A stretch of 64,000 nt of DNA from Euborellia annulipes. Taxonomy: Eukaryota; Arthropoda; Insecta; Dermaptera; Anisolabididae. Every line of letters begins with the position of its first letter. The first letter of the stretch is position 1. The stretch is from assembly GCA_023213315.1 (NCBI GenBank), contig JAKCPI010000856.1, positions 20,877 to 84,876 of the forward strand, written 5' to 3'. The notes under the pieces are model-generated. The model was not told the DNA's origin. It saw nothing but the letters and a program-made list of their open reading frames with translations, and ran no database searches. Made by a program: the position numbers and the translations under genes. Below are positions 43,774 through 55,439 of the stretch, piece after piece.

Positions 43774-45413
43774 TTATAACAAAACAAATTCTGTCACCCG
43801 CAGCAATATCTATCTATATGATGAAGTCACCTATCAACGCTGTTTAAATATTCTTCTTATTTATAAAATTTAATAAATATATTTTCTATCAAGCAATTAG
43901 TCAATTTTATTAAACGTTAAAAATTAATGAAGGTCATGTATCAAATAAGATGTTGTCATTAGAGATTTCGACTGTCTTAAACCTTTCGGTCGTTAATTTC
44001 GTAAATCTCCAATTATTTGATGTGTCCATCAGCAGTTAATGGAGCTATTAGTTAATTCATGTTACAACATTCAATAGAATAATAATAAAGTTCAACACAA
44101 ATATAAATATTTTCACCCCCTAAGCTTGAATTTATCAGAAAGTAAATTCAATCAAATATCTACGACATACTAAAACTTTCTTTATATTCTTGCAGAATTG
44201 ATGATAATTCTTTGAGAAAATTTTACGAGAAGCCATTATGTGTTTGCGGCCAGAAGAACATCTTTGTTTAATTCATTCAACGGAACGGGGTTGTCCATAA
44301 AGGGGATTCCCATTTTCACTTGAGATTAGAAAAAAAAAATCTAATAAGAGTCACACATCCAGGAATAAAGGGACCATTCTTGGAGTTACTAAAAATTTAT
44401 TTAATCATTTTTCTTTAATCAATATTAATTTTTTATTTTATGACGGTGTTAAATATTTAAAAAAATAAATAAATAATCTAGTATCTAAAATGAATATAAA
44501 AATGAAAAGGGGGTGAGATTATCCATTTCAGCAATATGAAAATAAATTAAATTTATAATAATAAAAAAAAAAAATAGGAGAGAGAAACTTCAATATTTGC
44601 ATATAAATAGCAGTTAACGAGAGTATTAAAATCCATAATTAAATTGGATATTAACATAGGATTGGGAATTTTCAAAATTTTCATTATCGAATCGATTTGA
44701 GAGAGATTTTCCAATTTAAATTATAAATCCAAAATGAAATAAACCATTTAATTAAGCTACTTAAAAATTTGAAAATTCCCAGTAAATATAAAATATTAAA
44801 AATTTCGATTAATTAATAATATTTTCTTTTCCAAGCTTATGATTTGCATTTAAAGAACAATTAGATGGGATGGGGAATCCCTGAGCAGTTAAAGGGTTAT
44901 CAATTTCTGACTTGTATAAACTTAAATGTTAGTGCTTTAGATTTGAACCTCTTCGGAGAGCTAGTGATTAAATAAATGAATTTCACTCAATTAGAAAATT
45001 GGCTCTGAATGGATCAATATACTGGTACCATTTATTGACAATCTAATGTTGGACCGATCGTTCTACGAGTGGATGGATTTGCCAGGAAATGAGCTGTCAT
45101 AAAGGATTCCTCAGAAAGGCTAGCCTTGAGGATAATCGTGAACCAAGCAAAAGCTCTTTGGAGGTAAAATTTTATATAATCTTTTATTTAGAGAAATGTT
45201 TAATTATAAAAAACTAATATTTTAAGAAAAAAACAGTGCGATTTAGTGAAAAATAGGTGTGGGAAGGAATTTAAGAAATTATTTTTTTCTTCTTTTTTTT
45301 TAATCCCTATTCCGAGGTCAGCATATAAGAATAAGGTGCAACCTGGAGTAGAAGTAAGCAGACCCGTCGCATGGTCTGACACTTGCTGATGGGGAGAAGG
45401 AAGATTGTCATTA
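43774..45413. other. intergenic; possible non-coding exon at 44838-45163
   Basis: Mostly AT-rich. The stretch 44838-45163 is GC-richer, repeat-free, preceded by an AG and followed by a GTAAAA donor, but all frames are broken; 44194-44336, after TATTCTTGCAG, is similar. Together with 42305-42414 these could be exons of an untranslated RNA or 5' UTR. Confidence 0.25.
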
Positions 45414-45717
45414 GGGGTCGTCCACATATTACGTAACGCCTTTTTTGACGATTTTCTACCCCCCCACCCCATGTAACAGTCACATACAAAGAAACACCCC
45501 TACAAATATTATGTCACAATATAGAACTACCCCTTCCCCAGAATAAAATTTCGTATACAAAATTCATATCATTTTTACCTTTTTTTTTTTTTTAATTATA
45601 AATTCAACTTTGAATTGTTATGTCACACTTGGAGAAACCCCTGGGTCCCCCACGTAACAATTAGTAACGTTTTGGCCAGACCCCTCCTAACGCGTTACGT
45701 AATATGTGTACGACCCC
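45414..45717. mobile_element. inverted-end DNA element (GGGGTCGT..ACGTAACGC)
   Basis: ~26-bp inverted ends GGGGTCGTCCACATATTACG and CGTAATATGTGTACGACCCC. 304 bp, no coding. No clear target duplication; superfamily not assigned. A half copy lies at 18160-18335. Confidence 0.75.
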
Positions 45718-46189
45718 GTCGTGGAATAGAAGAAAAGCTAGTCTTAGCACGGGTAACTCGAGGTCGTCATTAACGTGCTTACAAAATGTGAACCAATGAA
45801 TTTATTTAATTTTAAGAAATAATTTTATTATTAATAAATTTAATGGAATTTCAGCTTTTAGATAGAAAATTAGGATCTCAAAATTTTCTCTTAAGAAATA
45901 TTCCAAGGCTGGAAATTCAAATTTATAAATAAGAAAAAAAATTTGTATCTTATTTTTTTGTTAAATTTTTTATTCAGGGTCAGCAATAATATTACAACTT
46001 TTCGATCATATCAAGGAATTAATAATTAAAACAATATTATTTTAAAAGCTACAATTAAAGTAATTTTTTGTCAATTCTTAAAAAAAAAAATAAATTTTTC
46101 GTCAATATTAAACAATTCTTCACAACAAATGATCAATAAGTTTTTTTCAAAAAATATAATCTTAAATTGAGGCGAGCAGAAAAATAATA

Positions 46190-46670
46190 TAAAAAAAAAA
46201 TTTAAAAACAACGCTTTTATAAATGTACTAAAAAGAGAAAAATAATTATGTACAATTTCTTTAAAATTATATTAAAAATTAATATATGTTACTAAAACTA
46301 AAAGCGTTGGGCGCGGGATTTGCAAATTTTAATTGTATAAATAGACCTATTATATGTTTTATGAATACATTTTCATACCATAGACTTGGCGGGTAGTTAG
46401 GCAAAACAGTTTGAAGTGACTCAAATGTTCTAGTTAGATTATTTTATTTTATTTTTTTTTTTTGATTCATGTATCGGTGAATTAAGGTTAGTTGATCATC
46501 TGCAATGCAAATTGCAAGAGATTGTTAATTTGCGCGCCCAACGCTTTTAGTTTTAGTAACATATATTAATTCTTAATATAATTTTAAAGAAATTGTACAT
46601 AATTATTTTTCTCTTTTTAGTACATTTATAAAAGCGTTGTTTTTTAAATTTTTTTTTTTATATTATTTTA
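46190..46670. repeat. foldback, TAAAAGCGTTGGGCGC family
   Basis: Arms of ~125 bp (46190-46318 and 46529-46670) around a ~210-bp loop, with arm ends AAAAACAACGCTTTTATAAA and CTAAAAGCGTTGGGCGC. Diverged relative of the 7025-7335 palindrome. Confidence 0.85.
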
Positions 46671-46713
46671 TTTAACTCTTTTTAGTTTTTGTAATAAAAT
46701 ATTAATACGTATG

Positions 46714-46985
46714 AGTTATATATGTCGTAGACAGATCGTGAAATTAGACAGTTCATGAACTGTCTAGACATTTCATGAACTGCAGCCAGATCGTGTAATG
46801 GTCAAACAGTTACATGATCTGGCTAAAAATTTTAGACAGTTCATGAAATGCAATTGGGCCTTAGACAGATCGTGTAATGCTCGAGAATTACATGAAATGT
46901 CTAAATTTTTTAGGCAGTTCATGAACTGCCTAACAGCAGTTTTGCCGATCGTGTACTGTTTGTAAAGCAAATAAAGATCTTGAAA
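46714..46985. repeat. array of short dyads (CAGTTCATGAACTG type), left arm
   Basis: Perfect or near palindromes of 14 bases follow one another: CAGTTCATGAACTG, CATTTCATGAACTG, CAGATCGTGTAATG, CAGTTACATGATCTG, CAGTTCATGAAATG. The whole block is repeated in reverse complement at 48147-48402. Confidence 0.9.
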
Positions 46986-47137
46986 AAAAGTCAATTTTTT
47001 CAATATTATTATTATTATCGATTACTAAATTTTCCAAATCTTCCTCACTTTGTAAATCTTGAGTTAAGGTGCGCGTCTCGGGGTTCTAATTTTGGGAGAT
47101 TCCAGCGGCCACAAATTTGAAGCTATCTACCTCAATT

Positions 47138-48056
47138 TTTTTACTTTCTCTTACCTATGTATATATGTAATATATATATAGAGAGAAAGTATTGGATTCA
47201 TGTCAAAAATTCGATGTCGAGATTTTGATGGATCTTTACGTTTTGAGGTCCCCTGAATCCAAAAAAGTGGTTTTCGCGACATGGTCTGTCTGTGTGTGGG
47301 TGGGTGGGTGGGTGTGTGTGGGTGTGTGTGTCTGTGTTCAATTTTAAGCATGAAGGAATTGAGCTACGAGGTTGAAATTCTATATTTAACTTAAACACCC
47401 CCCGGGACCGGAAAAATAAGCTTTTAATCAAAATCGGCCAAAGATTACTAGTACTTTACTGATGTACTTTTTCAGTTTTTTTCGATTTTCTCAAAATTTG
47501 CTCCAACGATTTTTTTTTAAAATTCAAAAATCAATTATTTTTTAGATGCTCTTTTAAAATGTATATTCTCATTTTGCGATTGAAATCTTCTGAAGACCAC
47601 TTTACTCTTGTATCTCATAGGGAAGATAGGAGAAAATGGTTGCCATGGTAACAAAATATAAATATTCGAGAATTTCTTTTGTAGTTTCTTTCAGGTAATT
47701 CGCTGTTGAACGGCGGGGTCTAAGGAATTGTTGGAATATTTAATCAAACCACACGATTAAATATTCCAACAATTCCTTAGACCCCGCCGTTCAACAGCGA
47801 ATTACCTGAAAGAAACTACAAAAGAAATTCTCGAATAGTGATAAAACAGGTGTTACAACGTTTCCAAAACTAATTACAAAAATATAAATATTTTCCCATA
47901 CTTATAAATTTTACATCTGAATTCAAATGTTCCGTACTGTCGGGAACTAAATATATGTCGACACAAAAAATCTGGTGTGACAAGCACAGTACACAACTTT
48001 CGATTACCGAAGGTAAGAGAAAGTTGTGTGCTGTGCGCCAGTCACACCAGATTTTT
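47138..48056 (+). repeat. hairpin-tailed dispersed repeat, copy G
   Basis: Complete from TTACTTTCTCTTACC (47140) to the terminal hairpin (47964-48056), interrupted by a palindromic insertion at ~47664-47840. (TG)n at 47286-47336. Confidence 0.9.
47664..47840. repeat. perfect palindrome inserted in copy G
   Basis: CGAGAATTTCTTTTGTAGTT and on to GGAATATTTAATC, a short loop around 47752, then the exact inverse. Arms are ~82 bp with no mismatch seen by eye. Confidence 0.92.
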
Positions 48057-48146
48057 TAAATTAAAGTTATTTAAAATGTCTACAACTTATAGAAGCCCTT
48101 TTTTTGATTTTCGAAAAATAAAATTTTTTTTTAGATTTATTGCATT

Positions 48147-48402
48147 AAATTACAAACAGTACACGATCGGCAAAACTGCTGTTAGGCAGTTCATGAACTG
48201 CCTAAAAAATTTAGACATTTCATGTAATTCTCGAGCATTACACGATCTGTCTAAGGCCCAATTGCATTTCATGAACTGTCTAAAATTTTTAGCCAGATCA
48301 TGTAACTGTTTGACCATTACACGATCTGGCTGCAGTTCATGAAATGTCTAGACAGTTCATGAACTGTCTAATTTCACGATCTGTCTACGACATATACATA
48401 AT
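48147..48402. repeat. array of short dyads, right arm
   Basis: Reverse complement of 46714-46985, nearly base for base, making the pair a ~1.7-kb foldback that encloses copy G. Confidence 0.9.
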
Positions 48403-48659
48403 TTTACAATGATAGAAAAAAAGGTAAAATATTTTTACGGGCGGTGGGGGGGGCCACGGGAAAAAATTTGGGTCCCGGGGGGGCCAAACGGGAAAAAATT
48501 TCGGCCCCGGGGGCGGAAAAAAATTAGCGTCTCTAAAAAAAAAAGGTAAAACATTTTTCCGGACGGGAAACATTTTTTGTGACAATGTAAAAAAAATATA
48601 TACAAAGGGCGCTAAAGGACTAACTTGCCCCGGGCGCTAAATAACCTAGGCACGGCCCT
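48403..48659. mobile_element. hAT-like MITE, right part
   Basis: G-rich interior with GGGAAAAAATTT repeats, ending TAGGCACGGCCCTG at 48659. The matching left end was not found nearby. Confidence 0.5.
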
Positions 48660-49004
48660 GTATGCAAATGTGTGTCAAAGACCAGACATCGAGTTTTGAG
48701 AAAATCAACATTAAAGTTTTTCTGATTTAAATTGTTTTGATTAGATTATATATCATTTTTTTTGTCAATTATGCAAGTAAATACTGTAATTATGGCGGAT
48801 ATTTAGAAATTATCTCTAAAAATATGACTAATTTAGAGAAAAACAATAAAATATAAAAAATTATTTTTGCAAAATTCTCTAAGTCCAATATATCTATTTG
48901 TAAAAATGCTTCAAAGTCCCTTGATTGCAAATTAAACTATGCACTATTTATATTAATAAAATAATTTTAGGTTAAAATTCAAAAATTATTACGGAGATAT
49001 CAAC

Positions 49005-49140
49005 TCCCTCAGCACCGACTCCTTTCGAAGAATGCCTCACTGAGAGGGTACCTTCTTTACGTCCCTTCCACAGGACGGGATATCACAGCAACTCGCTCTC
49101 CTCGTAGAGTTGCCTGGGGACTATTGTGGTGAGATCCTAT
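49005..49140. repeat. CCCTCAGCACC repeat, copy 1
   Basis: CTCCTTTCGAAGAATGCCTC, ACTGAGAGGGT and TTCCACAGGACGGGATATCA recur at 58445-58585. Family not recognised. Confidence 0.8.
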
Positions 49141-49231
49141 ATTCCAATCAAGCTTAAAATGTGAAAATTTAAATTTAATATATAAAGAATAATAATTGTG
49201 TGATAAATTTTAACTTTTTCTTTTGTAAGAA

Positions 49232-49320
49232 GATGGACCCTTAGGTCATAGCACAGTGGTAGAGTGTTCTTGACTCTTGTGCTTAATTGTCACAGGTTCG
49301 CATCTAGTCTCATTCGACAA
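49232..49320 (+). mobile_element. tRNA-like SINE head, second family
   Basis: GGTCATAGCACAGTGGTAGAG (box A-like) and GGTTCGCATCTAGTC (box B-like). Related to 53428-53490, and in reverse at ~55845-55893 and ~58621-58675. No proper cloverleaf, so not called a tRNA gene. Confidence 0.6.
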
Positions 49321-49366
49321 ATATTACCGATACCAATCGTTTAAAATAAATAGAGACGGGGGGCTA

Positions 49367-49960
49367 AAAAATCTAGTGTGATTGGTCGCACAGCACACAA
49401 CTTTCTCTTAACTTCGGTAATCGAAAGTTGTGTTCATGAGCTTGTCACACCAGATTTTTTTGTGTCGAGATATATTTTTAGTTTCTACCGATATAGTGAA
49501 ATTCAATCCCTCAAATCCCTAAAATGTGCACATATTGAAAAATACTTAAATTCTGTTACCATGGCAACCATTTCTAATATCGTTTCTATGGAGTACAAGA
49601 GTAAAGTGTGCTTCAAACAATTTGGAGAGAAAAATGAGAATATACATTTTAAAGAGCATCTATAAAATAATTGATTTTTGAATTTTAATCAAAATCGTTT
49701 GATAAATTTTGAGAAAATCGGGAAAATACTGAAAAAGTACATCAGTAAAGTACTAGTACTCTTTGACCCATTTTGTTTATAAGCTTATTTTCACGCTCCA
49801 GACAAGTGTCTAATTTAAATATAAAATTTCAGCCTCGTATCTCTTCATTTTTCTCAAAACGTGTATTTCTATCCAATTTTTGACAAGCTTGTTATATATT
49901 GCATATCAATCAATGATCATAGAAAGTAAAAAGAAATTTGGTTTTAAAATTCAAATGAAG
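49367..49960 (-). repeat. hairpin-tailed dispersed repeat, copy H
   Basis: Reverse copy: hairpin at ~49367-49462, conserved interior (AAAGTACATCAGTAAAGTAC at 49734), ending near AGAAAGTAAAAAG at 49950. The (CA)n and TTGGATTC blocks are missing. Confidence 0.82.
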
Positions 49961-50596
49961 AATTATGAGAAATGATAAATGAAAGGGAGTAAAATATTTA
50001 TGATTTAGTGTCTAAAAGCCATAGAAGGGTTCGGGGTATATAGAGCTCTATCACTATCTATCCCATTCATGGAGAATATAATCCTATATAATCTAGAAAA
50101 TATGAAAATAATGGGAAAATTTTTGATTTTGAAAATAAATCATCCCCTCCCCTCCTCCTTGATATAATAAATAATACATAATATTGTAGTTAGTGTCATT
50201 TTCATTCTTCATTTTATTGCAAAGACTCAAGTTTTTAAAATGGATAAAAGCAATGAATTGCGAAAGTGAAAAAAAAAAAAAATCATAAATACAGACATTT
50301 TTGACAAAAAAAATAACGTTTTAGGTAAAGGGAAGGAGGGGGAGGGGGTCAACTTAACTGAGGATCAGTGCGATTTCGAAAAGACAACAAAATAAATAAT
50401 ATTAAGTCGATTTCATTATTATAACTTTGATTGACGGTTTCCATGTTATTATTCAGGAATTAATTGATGAGAAAATTTTGTTATCACTTTGTATTTAATT
50501 TTAAAATATTAATACTATTTAAAATTGATTAATGTAATTTTGATTAAAAGTTTAGCTACTAGTATTAAATATAACCATAAAAGAACTTTAATAATA
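49961..50596. other. foldback loop, nothing recognised
   Basis: AT-rich apart from a G-rich patch at 50330-50350. Confidence 0.5.
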
Positions 50597-50865
50597 ACTC
50601 CGTTTTAATTTTTGAATTATAAACCTAAAATTATTTTATTAATATAAATAGTGCATAGATTAATTTGCAATCATGTGTCAAGAGACTTTGAAGCATTTTT
50701 ACAAATATAATTGGACTTGGAGAATTTTGCAATAATAATTTTGTATATTTTATTGTTTATTCTCTAAATTTAGTCGTATTTTTAGAAATAATTTATGAAT
50801 ATCTGCAATAATTACAGTATTTACTTGCACAATTGACAAAAAAAAAATGATATATAATCTAATCA

Positions 50866-51140
50866 AGCCCATGGGGCGTGGTGTAGAGGTTAGCGTGCTA
50901 ACCTCATATACCAAACGTCGCGGGTTCGGACCCCAGGCAGTCCGATGATTTTATTTAAGTCATCTGGATACCAGATGGCTTAAATAAAAATGCCTGGACC
51001 CTAATATATATAAATTCATAAATAACGGTTATCGTAAATGTCTTATATGGCCTGAGCTGCCGAAAAGACAGTGTGAATGTGTGTGTGAGTGTGAGTGTGA
51101 ATGAGAAAAAAGTGTGAATGTTTAAAAAAAAAAAAAAAAA
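50866..51140 (+). mobile_element. tRNA-derived SINE, full length
   Basis: Head with box A (GTGTAGAGGTTAGCGTGC at 50881) and box B (GGTTCGGACCC at 50923), the body with GTCATCTGGATACCAGATGG, a GTGTGAGTG run and a poly-A tail. Flanking 8-mers are TCTAATCA and TCTTATCA. The other arm of the host foldback shows the unoccupied site, fixing both ends. Confidence 0.93.
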
Positions 51141-51364
51141 TCTTATCAAAACAATTTAAATCAGAAAAACTTTTTTCAAATTTCGGCACCTGGCGCTTGA
51201 CACACATTTGCGTAACAGGGTCAAATTTTTCAGTTTTTTATTTATAAATATTTTTATTTCAAGTTTGTAAGGGGGCAGCCCCCTCCCTCCCCCTGAATAT
51301 GCCCATGCTCACATAGACAATCAGGAAGGTCTAAATAATCAACCCTTACCTTATACCTACACTG

Positions 51365-53193
51365 CACAGTGGGCTGAAATAGGAAAAAAAGCGGCCATAA
51401 TTCGAAAAAATGAACTTCAAAATATAAAAACAACGTTTTGCACACCAATAATAGACTATATGTGGACCTCAGTACAATAATTCATTTTTTTTTTACCCAA
51501 CCCAAACCCGAGTTATAGAGCGCCAAAGTGGGCAAGAAAACTTAGTAACTTTTCTTTGCGTTTTAAGTCGATATTCAGGAATTTTTTTCATGTATTAATA
51601 TTGATCCAATTTTAATGAATTTTTTTTTGAATCATAGATAAATTAATCTTCTTTCTGAAAATATTTTTGTTTTTCTTGTATTTTAATTATTTATTTTTAA
51701 ATAAATTTTTTTTGTAAGTAAAAAAAAAGCAATATAAATTTTTTCAATTTCAAAAAAGTATATGGGATCCATGCGGATCCCTAACAAACTCAATAGATCC
51801 TGAAACTAGAATACATGTAGAACATGATTGCATCGAAACTTTTTGCCCGAATTTGCCCGCCGAATTTTTATTAATTTTTTTATAATTAAATCGGCAGAAA
51901 AACAAGTGATTTCCCTCAAACCATATGAATCTCTCTCTGCTTTACAGATAATATTGAAACGTGACAAAGGGCTGACGGACAAAATAAAATCAGGCTATTA
52001 TTAGAATGACCATAAAATTTGAAGGGGGGCCTCAAATTTTGTAATCTTTTGAAAAAATAATCTATTAAAAGGGAATATCCAATATTTGAAAATTGTATCT
52101 TTTCTTGTTCATATTCTTATTAATATTATTGAAATAACTATATTATTTTTGTATACAAGTGGTAAAGCCCCCTGGACCCCCTTACATGCCTTCGATGAGC
52201 AAATGCATCAAATTTATTCTTGCTCACTGTTTGGAAATTTTGCAATTGCTCGACTTCGGCGCAAAATTTTAAAGTTTTAAATGATATTTATTTTTTAGCA
52301 AATAATTTTTATTTAAGTATAATGACCGATACATAGAAGCTGACTCCAAGGGGCCCAAGAGGCTTGAGCCCCTCCCCCCAAACCCCCCAATGTTGAGGGA
52401 AGAGAAAATAAGTCATCTTTGTAATCAGCAATCCATTAAAATGTATATAAAGATGTATTGCTTGTATAAGCTTATATCAAAAAAATTATTTTTTGACCCT
52501 TTGAGTAAGGGGTAGTTTACCCCATCTATATATTTTGTAAAAATAAATGACATATTTGTAACGAGTGACCTTTAAAATATATATATAAACATATTGCTTG
52601 TAATTGCAAAAAAAAAAAAAAAATATTTTGTTGCTCCCTTCAGTAAGGGGTAGTTCACCCTATCTATATATTTTGTAAAAATAAATGACATTTTTGTAAC
52701 CAGTGACCTTTAAAATGTATATAAAGACCTATTGCTTGTAATTATCTGAGCAAAATTTTTTTTAACACCTTGAGTAAGAGGTAGTTCACCCCATGTATGT
52801 TTTTAGTAAAAATAGATGACATCTTTGGAATCAGCATCCATTAAAATGTATATAAAGACATATTGCTTGTAATTATCAAAAAAAAAATATTTTTTTGCTC
52901 CCTTCAGTAAGGGGTAGTTCACCACATGTATGTTTTTTGTAAAAATAAATGTCATTTTTGTAAAACGCATATTTTTTTTGATTTTTTGACATAAGTTTTA
53001 TTTTATATTTCACACATCATAATTTTTTTTTTCAACTTTGTCAAGGGGTAATTTCAACCCCTTTCCGTAAAATATGAAAATATTGAAGGGTATAGAAGAA
53101 CATATGATTCTGTATGTATAGTTTTAATTTTTGTAAAAATCCGCCCAAAAAAAGATAATTATGGCCGCTTTTTTTCGATTTCAGCCCACTGTG
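51365..53193. mobile_element. Transib-like non-autonomous element with RSS-type ends
   Basis: ~38-bp inverted ends, CACAGTGGGCTGAAAT then A-rich then GCGGCCATAATT, differing only by a small indel. Flanked by the 5-bp duplication CACTG (51360-51364 and 53194-53198). A CACAGTG start plus a 5-bp duplication is characteristic of Transib/RAG-type transposons. The interior is AT-rich, holds a ~130-bp tandem array and has no transposase. Confidence 0.75.
52424..52965 (+). repeat. tandem array, ~130-bp unit, four copies
   Basis: AAAATGTATATAAAGA, TATTGCTTGTA, GTAAGGGGTAGTT and TTTTGTAAAAATAAATGACA recur in the same order with starts near 52424, 52549, 52690, 52820 and 52950. Confidence 0.88.
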
Positions 53194-53427
53194 CACTGTA
53201 GCTATGTGCCCACGGCCAAGGTCTCTCTTATTCTCCGGGCGAAATATCAATAACGCCAACGGCCTTGGCCCAGAGGGTTAACTTAAGAGAGAAGTGAAGA
53301 AGGGGGTATTGTAATCATATCAAGATTTATTATTCAATAATAAACTACTAATAAATTTACAATAAGTGGCATATATAAGCATTAAATGCGTTCAGAGCCG
53401 CCGAGAGGCTGTTTATTAATACACGCT

Positions 53428-53490
53428 GGGTCATAGCACAGTGATAGAGTTCTTGCCTTGCAGTCAGAGGTTCGCATCCCGTCGCATACT
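53428..53490 (+). mobile_element. tRNA-like SINE head, second family
   Basis: GGGTCATAGCACAGTGATAG, then CTTGCCTTGCAGTC and GGTTCGCATCCCGTC. Box A and box B are recognisable, but the acceptor stem does not close. Confidence 0.6.
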
Positions 53491-53779
53491 ACAAAATATT
53501 TATTGGCTACCAATTAAGAATATTAAAAATTTAAAGATGAAACTCAAAGCCCAGAGGGATTCCTTCCACTGCCCCCTTCTCTCGGCGGCCATGTTTATAT
53601 ATAATTCTCTGATGTCTGTTTGAACAACTTCCTAGTACACTTTTTAGTTCAAAGAGGGCTTCTAAAGATTACAGGAATCTATCGAAATTTTTTTTATCTT
53701 TTTCTGTTTTATTAATTGTTGTTAAAGTTACTATTTTTCTCATAAAAAAGGAAGAAGTCCTTCAAGGAGATCCTTCTAA

Positions 53780-54854
53780 GGGCCGATAGTATAAAAAGCT
53801 AGTTCAAAGTTTGAACCTCGGTCAACAGGCGATTTGACCGAGAATTGCGTAGTATAAAACTTGACCGCCAGTCAAATCAGCTTTGACCGAGGTTCAACTT
53901 GACCGGCCACATTCGGCCAGTCAAATTTTTGACCGGAGTTCAAATAGCCAATTTTGACAGCTGGCCATATGTGATCACGTATTTTTAAATACATAACCTA
54001 AAACATTATTCAAAAATATAAATACCAAACAAAGTAAAAATACAGTTTATTATAAAATTGACAATATATTTTAATTTAAAGTATAAATAATAGTTAGTAA
54101 TGTTGGTAAAATTTTAAAATTATATAAATATTCACAAAATAATAATAATAAATTTTATATTAATAATAAGGGAGTAAATATTAATAAATAAAAAATAATA
54201 TTATTATATATATTATTTATTTTTTAGCAAAAAGCTTTAGTCCTCAGGCCTTTTTCTATTTTTTTTTTTTTTTTTTTCTTTTAAAAAGAATAGTTAGTCG
54301 AATAAAATAATATATTTGTAATCGTGTCTACTATTATGTTTGATATAATTGCTTGATTGTGAGGAGTCGACAAATCGGATTTGACGGAATATATTTTATA
54401 AACTATAATTGATAGTGGCTAAACGTGTTTTTTGACAGCAATCAACTAAAAAAAATTCACTCAAATGAGAAAGATGCCAAAATAAAATAATACCATTTTT
54501 TTTTGTATTATATTTGTAAATTGATTTTTTGTTGAAATTAAAAAAAAAAAAAAAAAAAAATATTACAATATTTTTGCGTTCTCTGGAAATTTTTGTTGTT
54601 CCATATATAACTAATTTTTAATCAAGAACCCCCCTCCCTGGTCAATGGTGTTTCGATTTATTTATATTTTTATATGTGCCCCTTTACTGATGTTTAAATT
54701 TGGCCATCTTAGCAATAATTTTAAAACAGCAAGCTGACAGCAACTCAAAAATTTTTATACTACGGAACTAGATTTGACTGCGGTCAAATGTTGACTGAGG
54801 TTCCCTTGACCGGCGGTCAAAAGTTGACTTGACCGAGCGTTATACTATCGGCCC
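53780..54854. mobile_element. Harbinger-like MITE
   Basis: The ends are GGGCCGATAGTATAA and TTATACTATCGGCCC, with TAA on both sides (53777-53779 and 54855-54857), the 3-bp target typical of PIF/Harbinger. Dense TTGACCG/CGGTCAA motifs fill ~130 bp inside each end. No transposase frame. Confidence 0.85.
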
Positions 54855-54857
54855 TAA

Positions 54858-55439
54858 AGGTTACATGAAAGCCGATACAAATAGTAGGCCTATTATTATT
54901 TGCTGATAACTCTGTTGCAATCACTTATCTGATTAGGATGAAATTTGACAAAATTTTTGTGCTAAGTGATCTTATTCTCTTCGCTCATTATTGTTAGCAT
55001 TGACATGTTATGGGAGTATACTGAGACGAATTTTCATTTCCTTCCTCAGTAGATATCATCTCAACTAAAGTTTATTTCCTCGGCCAATAAGCTCCGGTTG
55101 GGTTTGAGGTGTGTGTCTTCGTACACGAAAGCGGGCAAATAAACGGGGATCCCGATAGGAATTTCAAATAAAAAAAAAAAAAAAAATCTCTAATATTTAC
55201 GAATTTTGTATTAAAATTATTTTTTTTTTTTCAAGAAAAAAAAAATTTATTTTATTTGTTTTTATTTCTCTTTAAAATTTCTCCACTTTAAGTTTCTTGG
55301 AAAGGGTGGGGGGGGGTTCTCTCCCCTCTCCCACCGGGTGTTCATAAAACTTTTGGGCCCCCCCCCAAGCAGAAATCCTGGCTACGCTACTGATCTTTAT
55401 ATATATACAGTGTATATAATATCACGACATGCATTGCAT
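54858..55439. other. intergenic; C-tract MITE fragment at 55300-55395
   Basis: AT-rich; AGAAATCCTGGCTACGCTAC at ~55372 is the end of a GGCGTAGCC-type MITE whose other end was not found. Confidence 0.5.

Larger units (their letters stand above)
48663..51213. repeat. large foldback with ~340-bp arms
   Basis: The left arm 48663-49000 and the right arm 50597-51213 are inverted copies, from GCAAATGTGTGTCAAAG/CTTGACACACATTTGC outside to TTTTAGGTTAAAATTCAAAA and its complement inside. The right arm is longer because a SINE inserted at 50866. The loop holds other repeats. Confidence 0.88.

Noticed and set aside
50876..50945. A tRNA gene (box A and box B present)
   Set aside because: The same head occurs at 24713 and 32947 with a shared body and A/T tail and is flanked by target duplications, so it is a SINE; the cloverleaf is imperfect.
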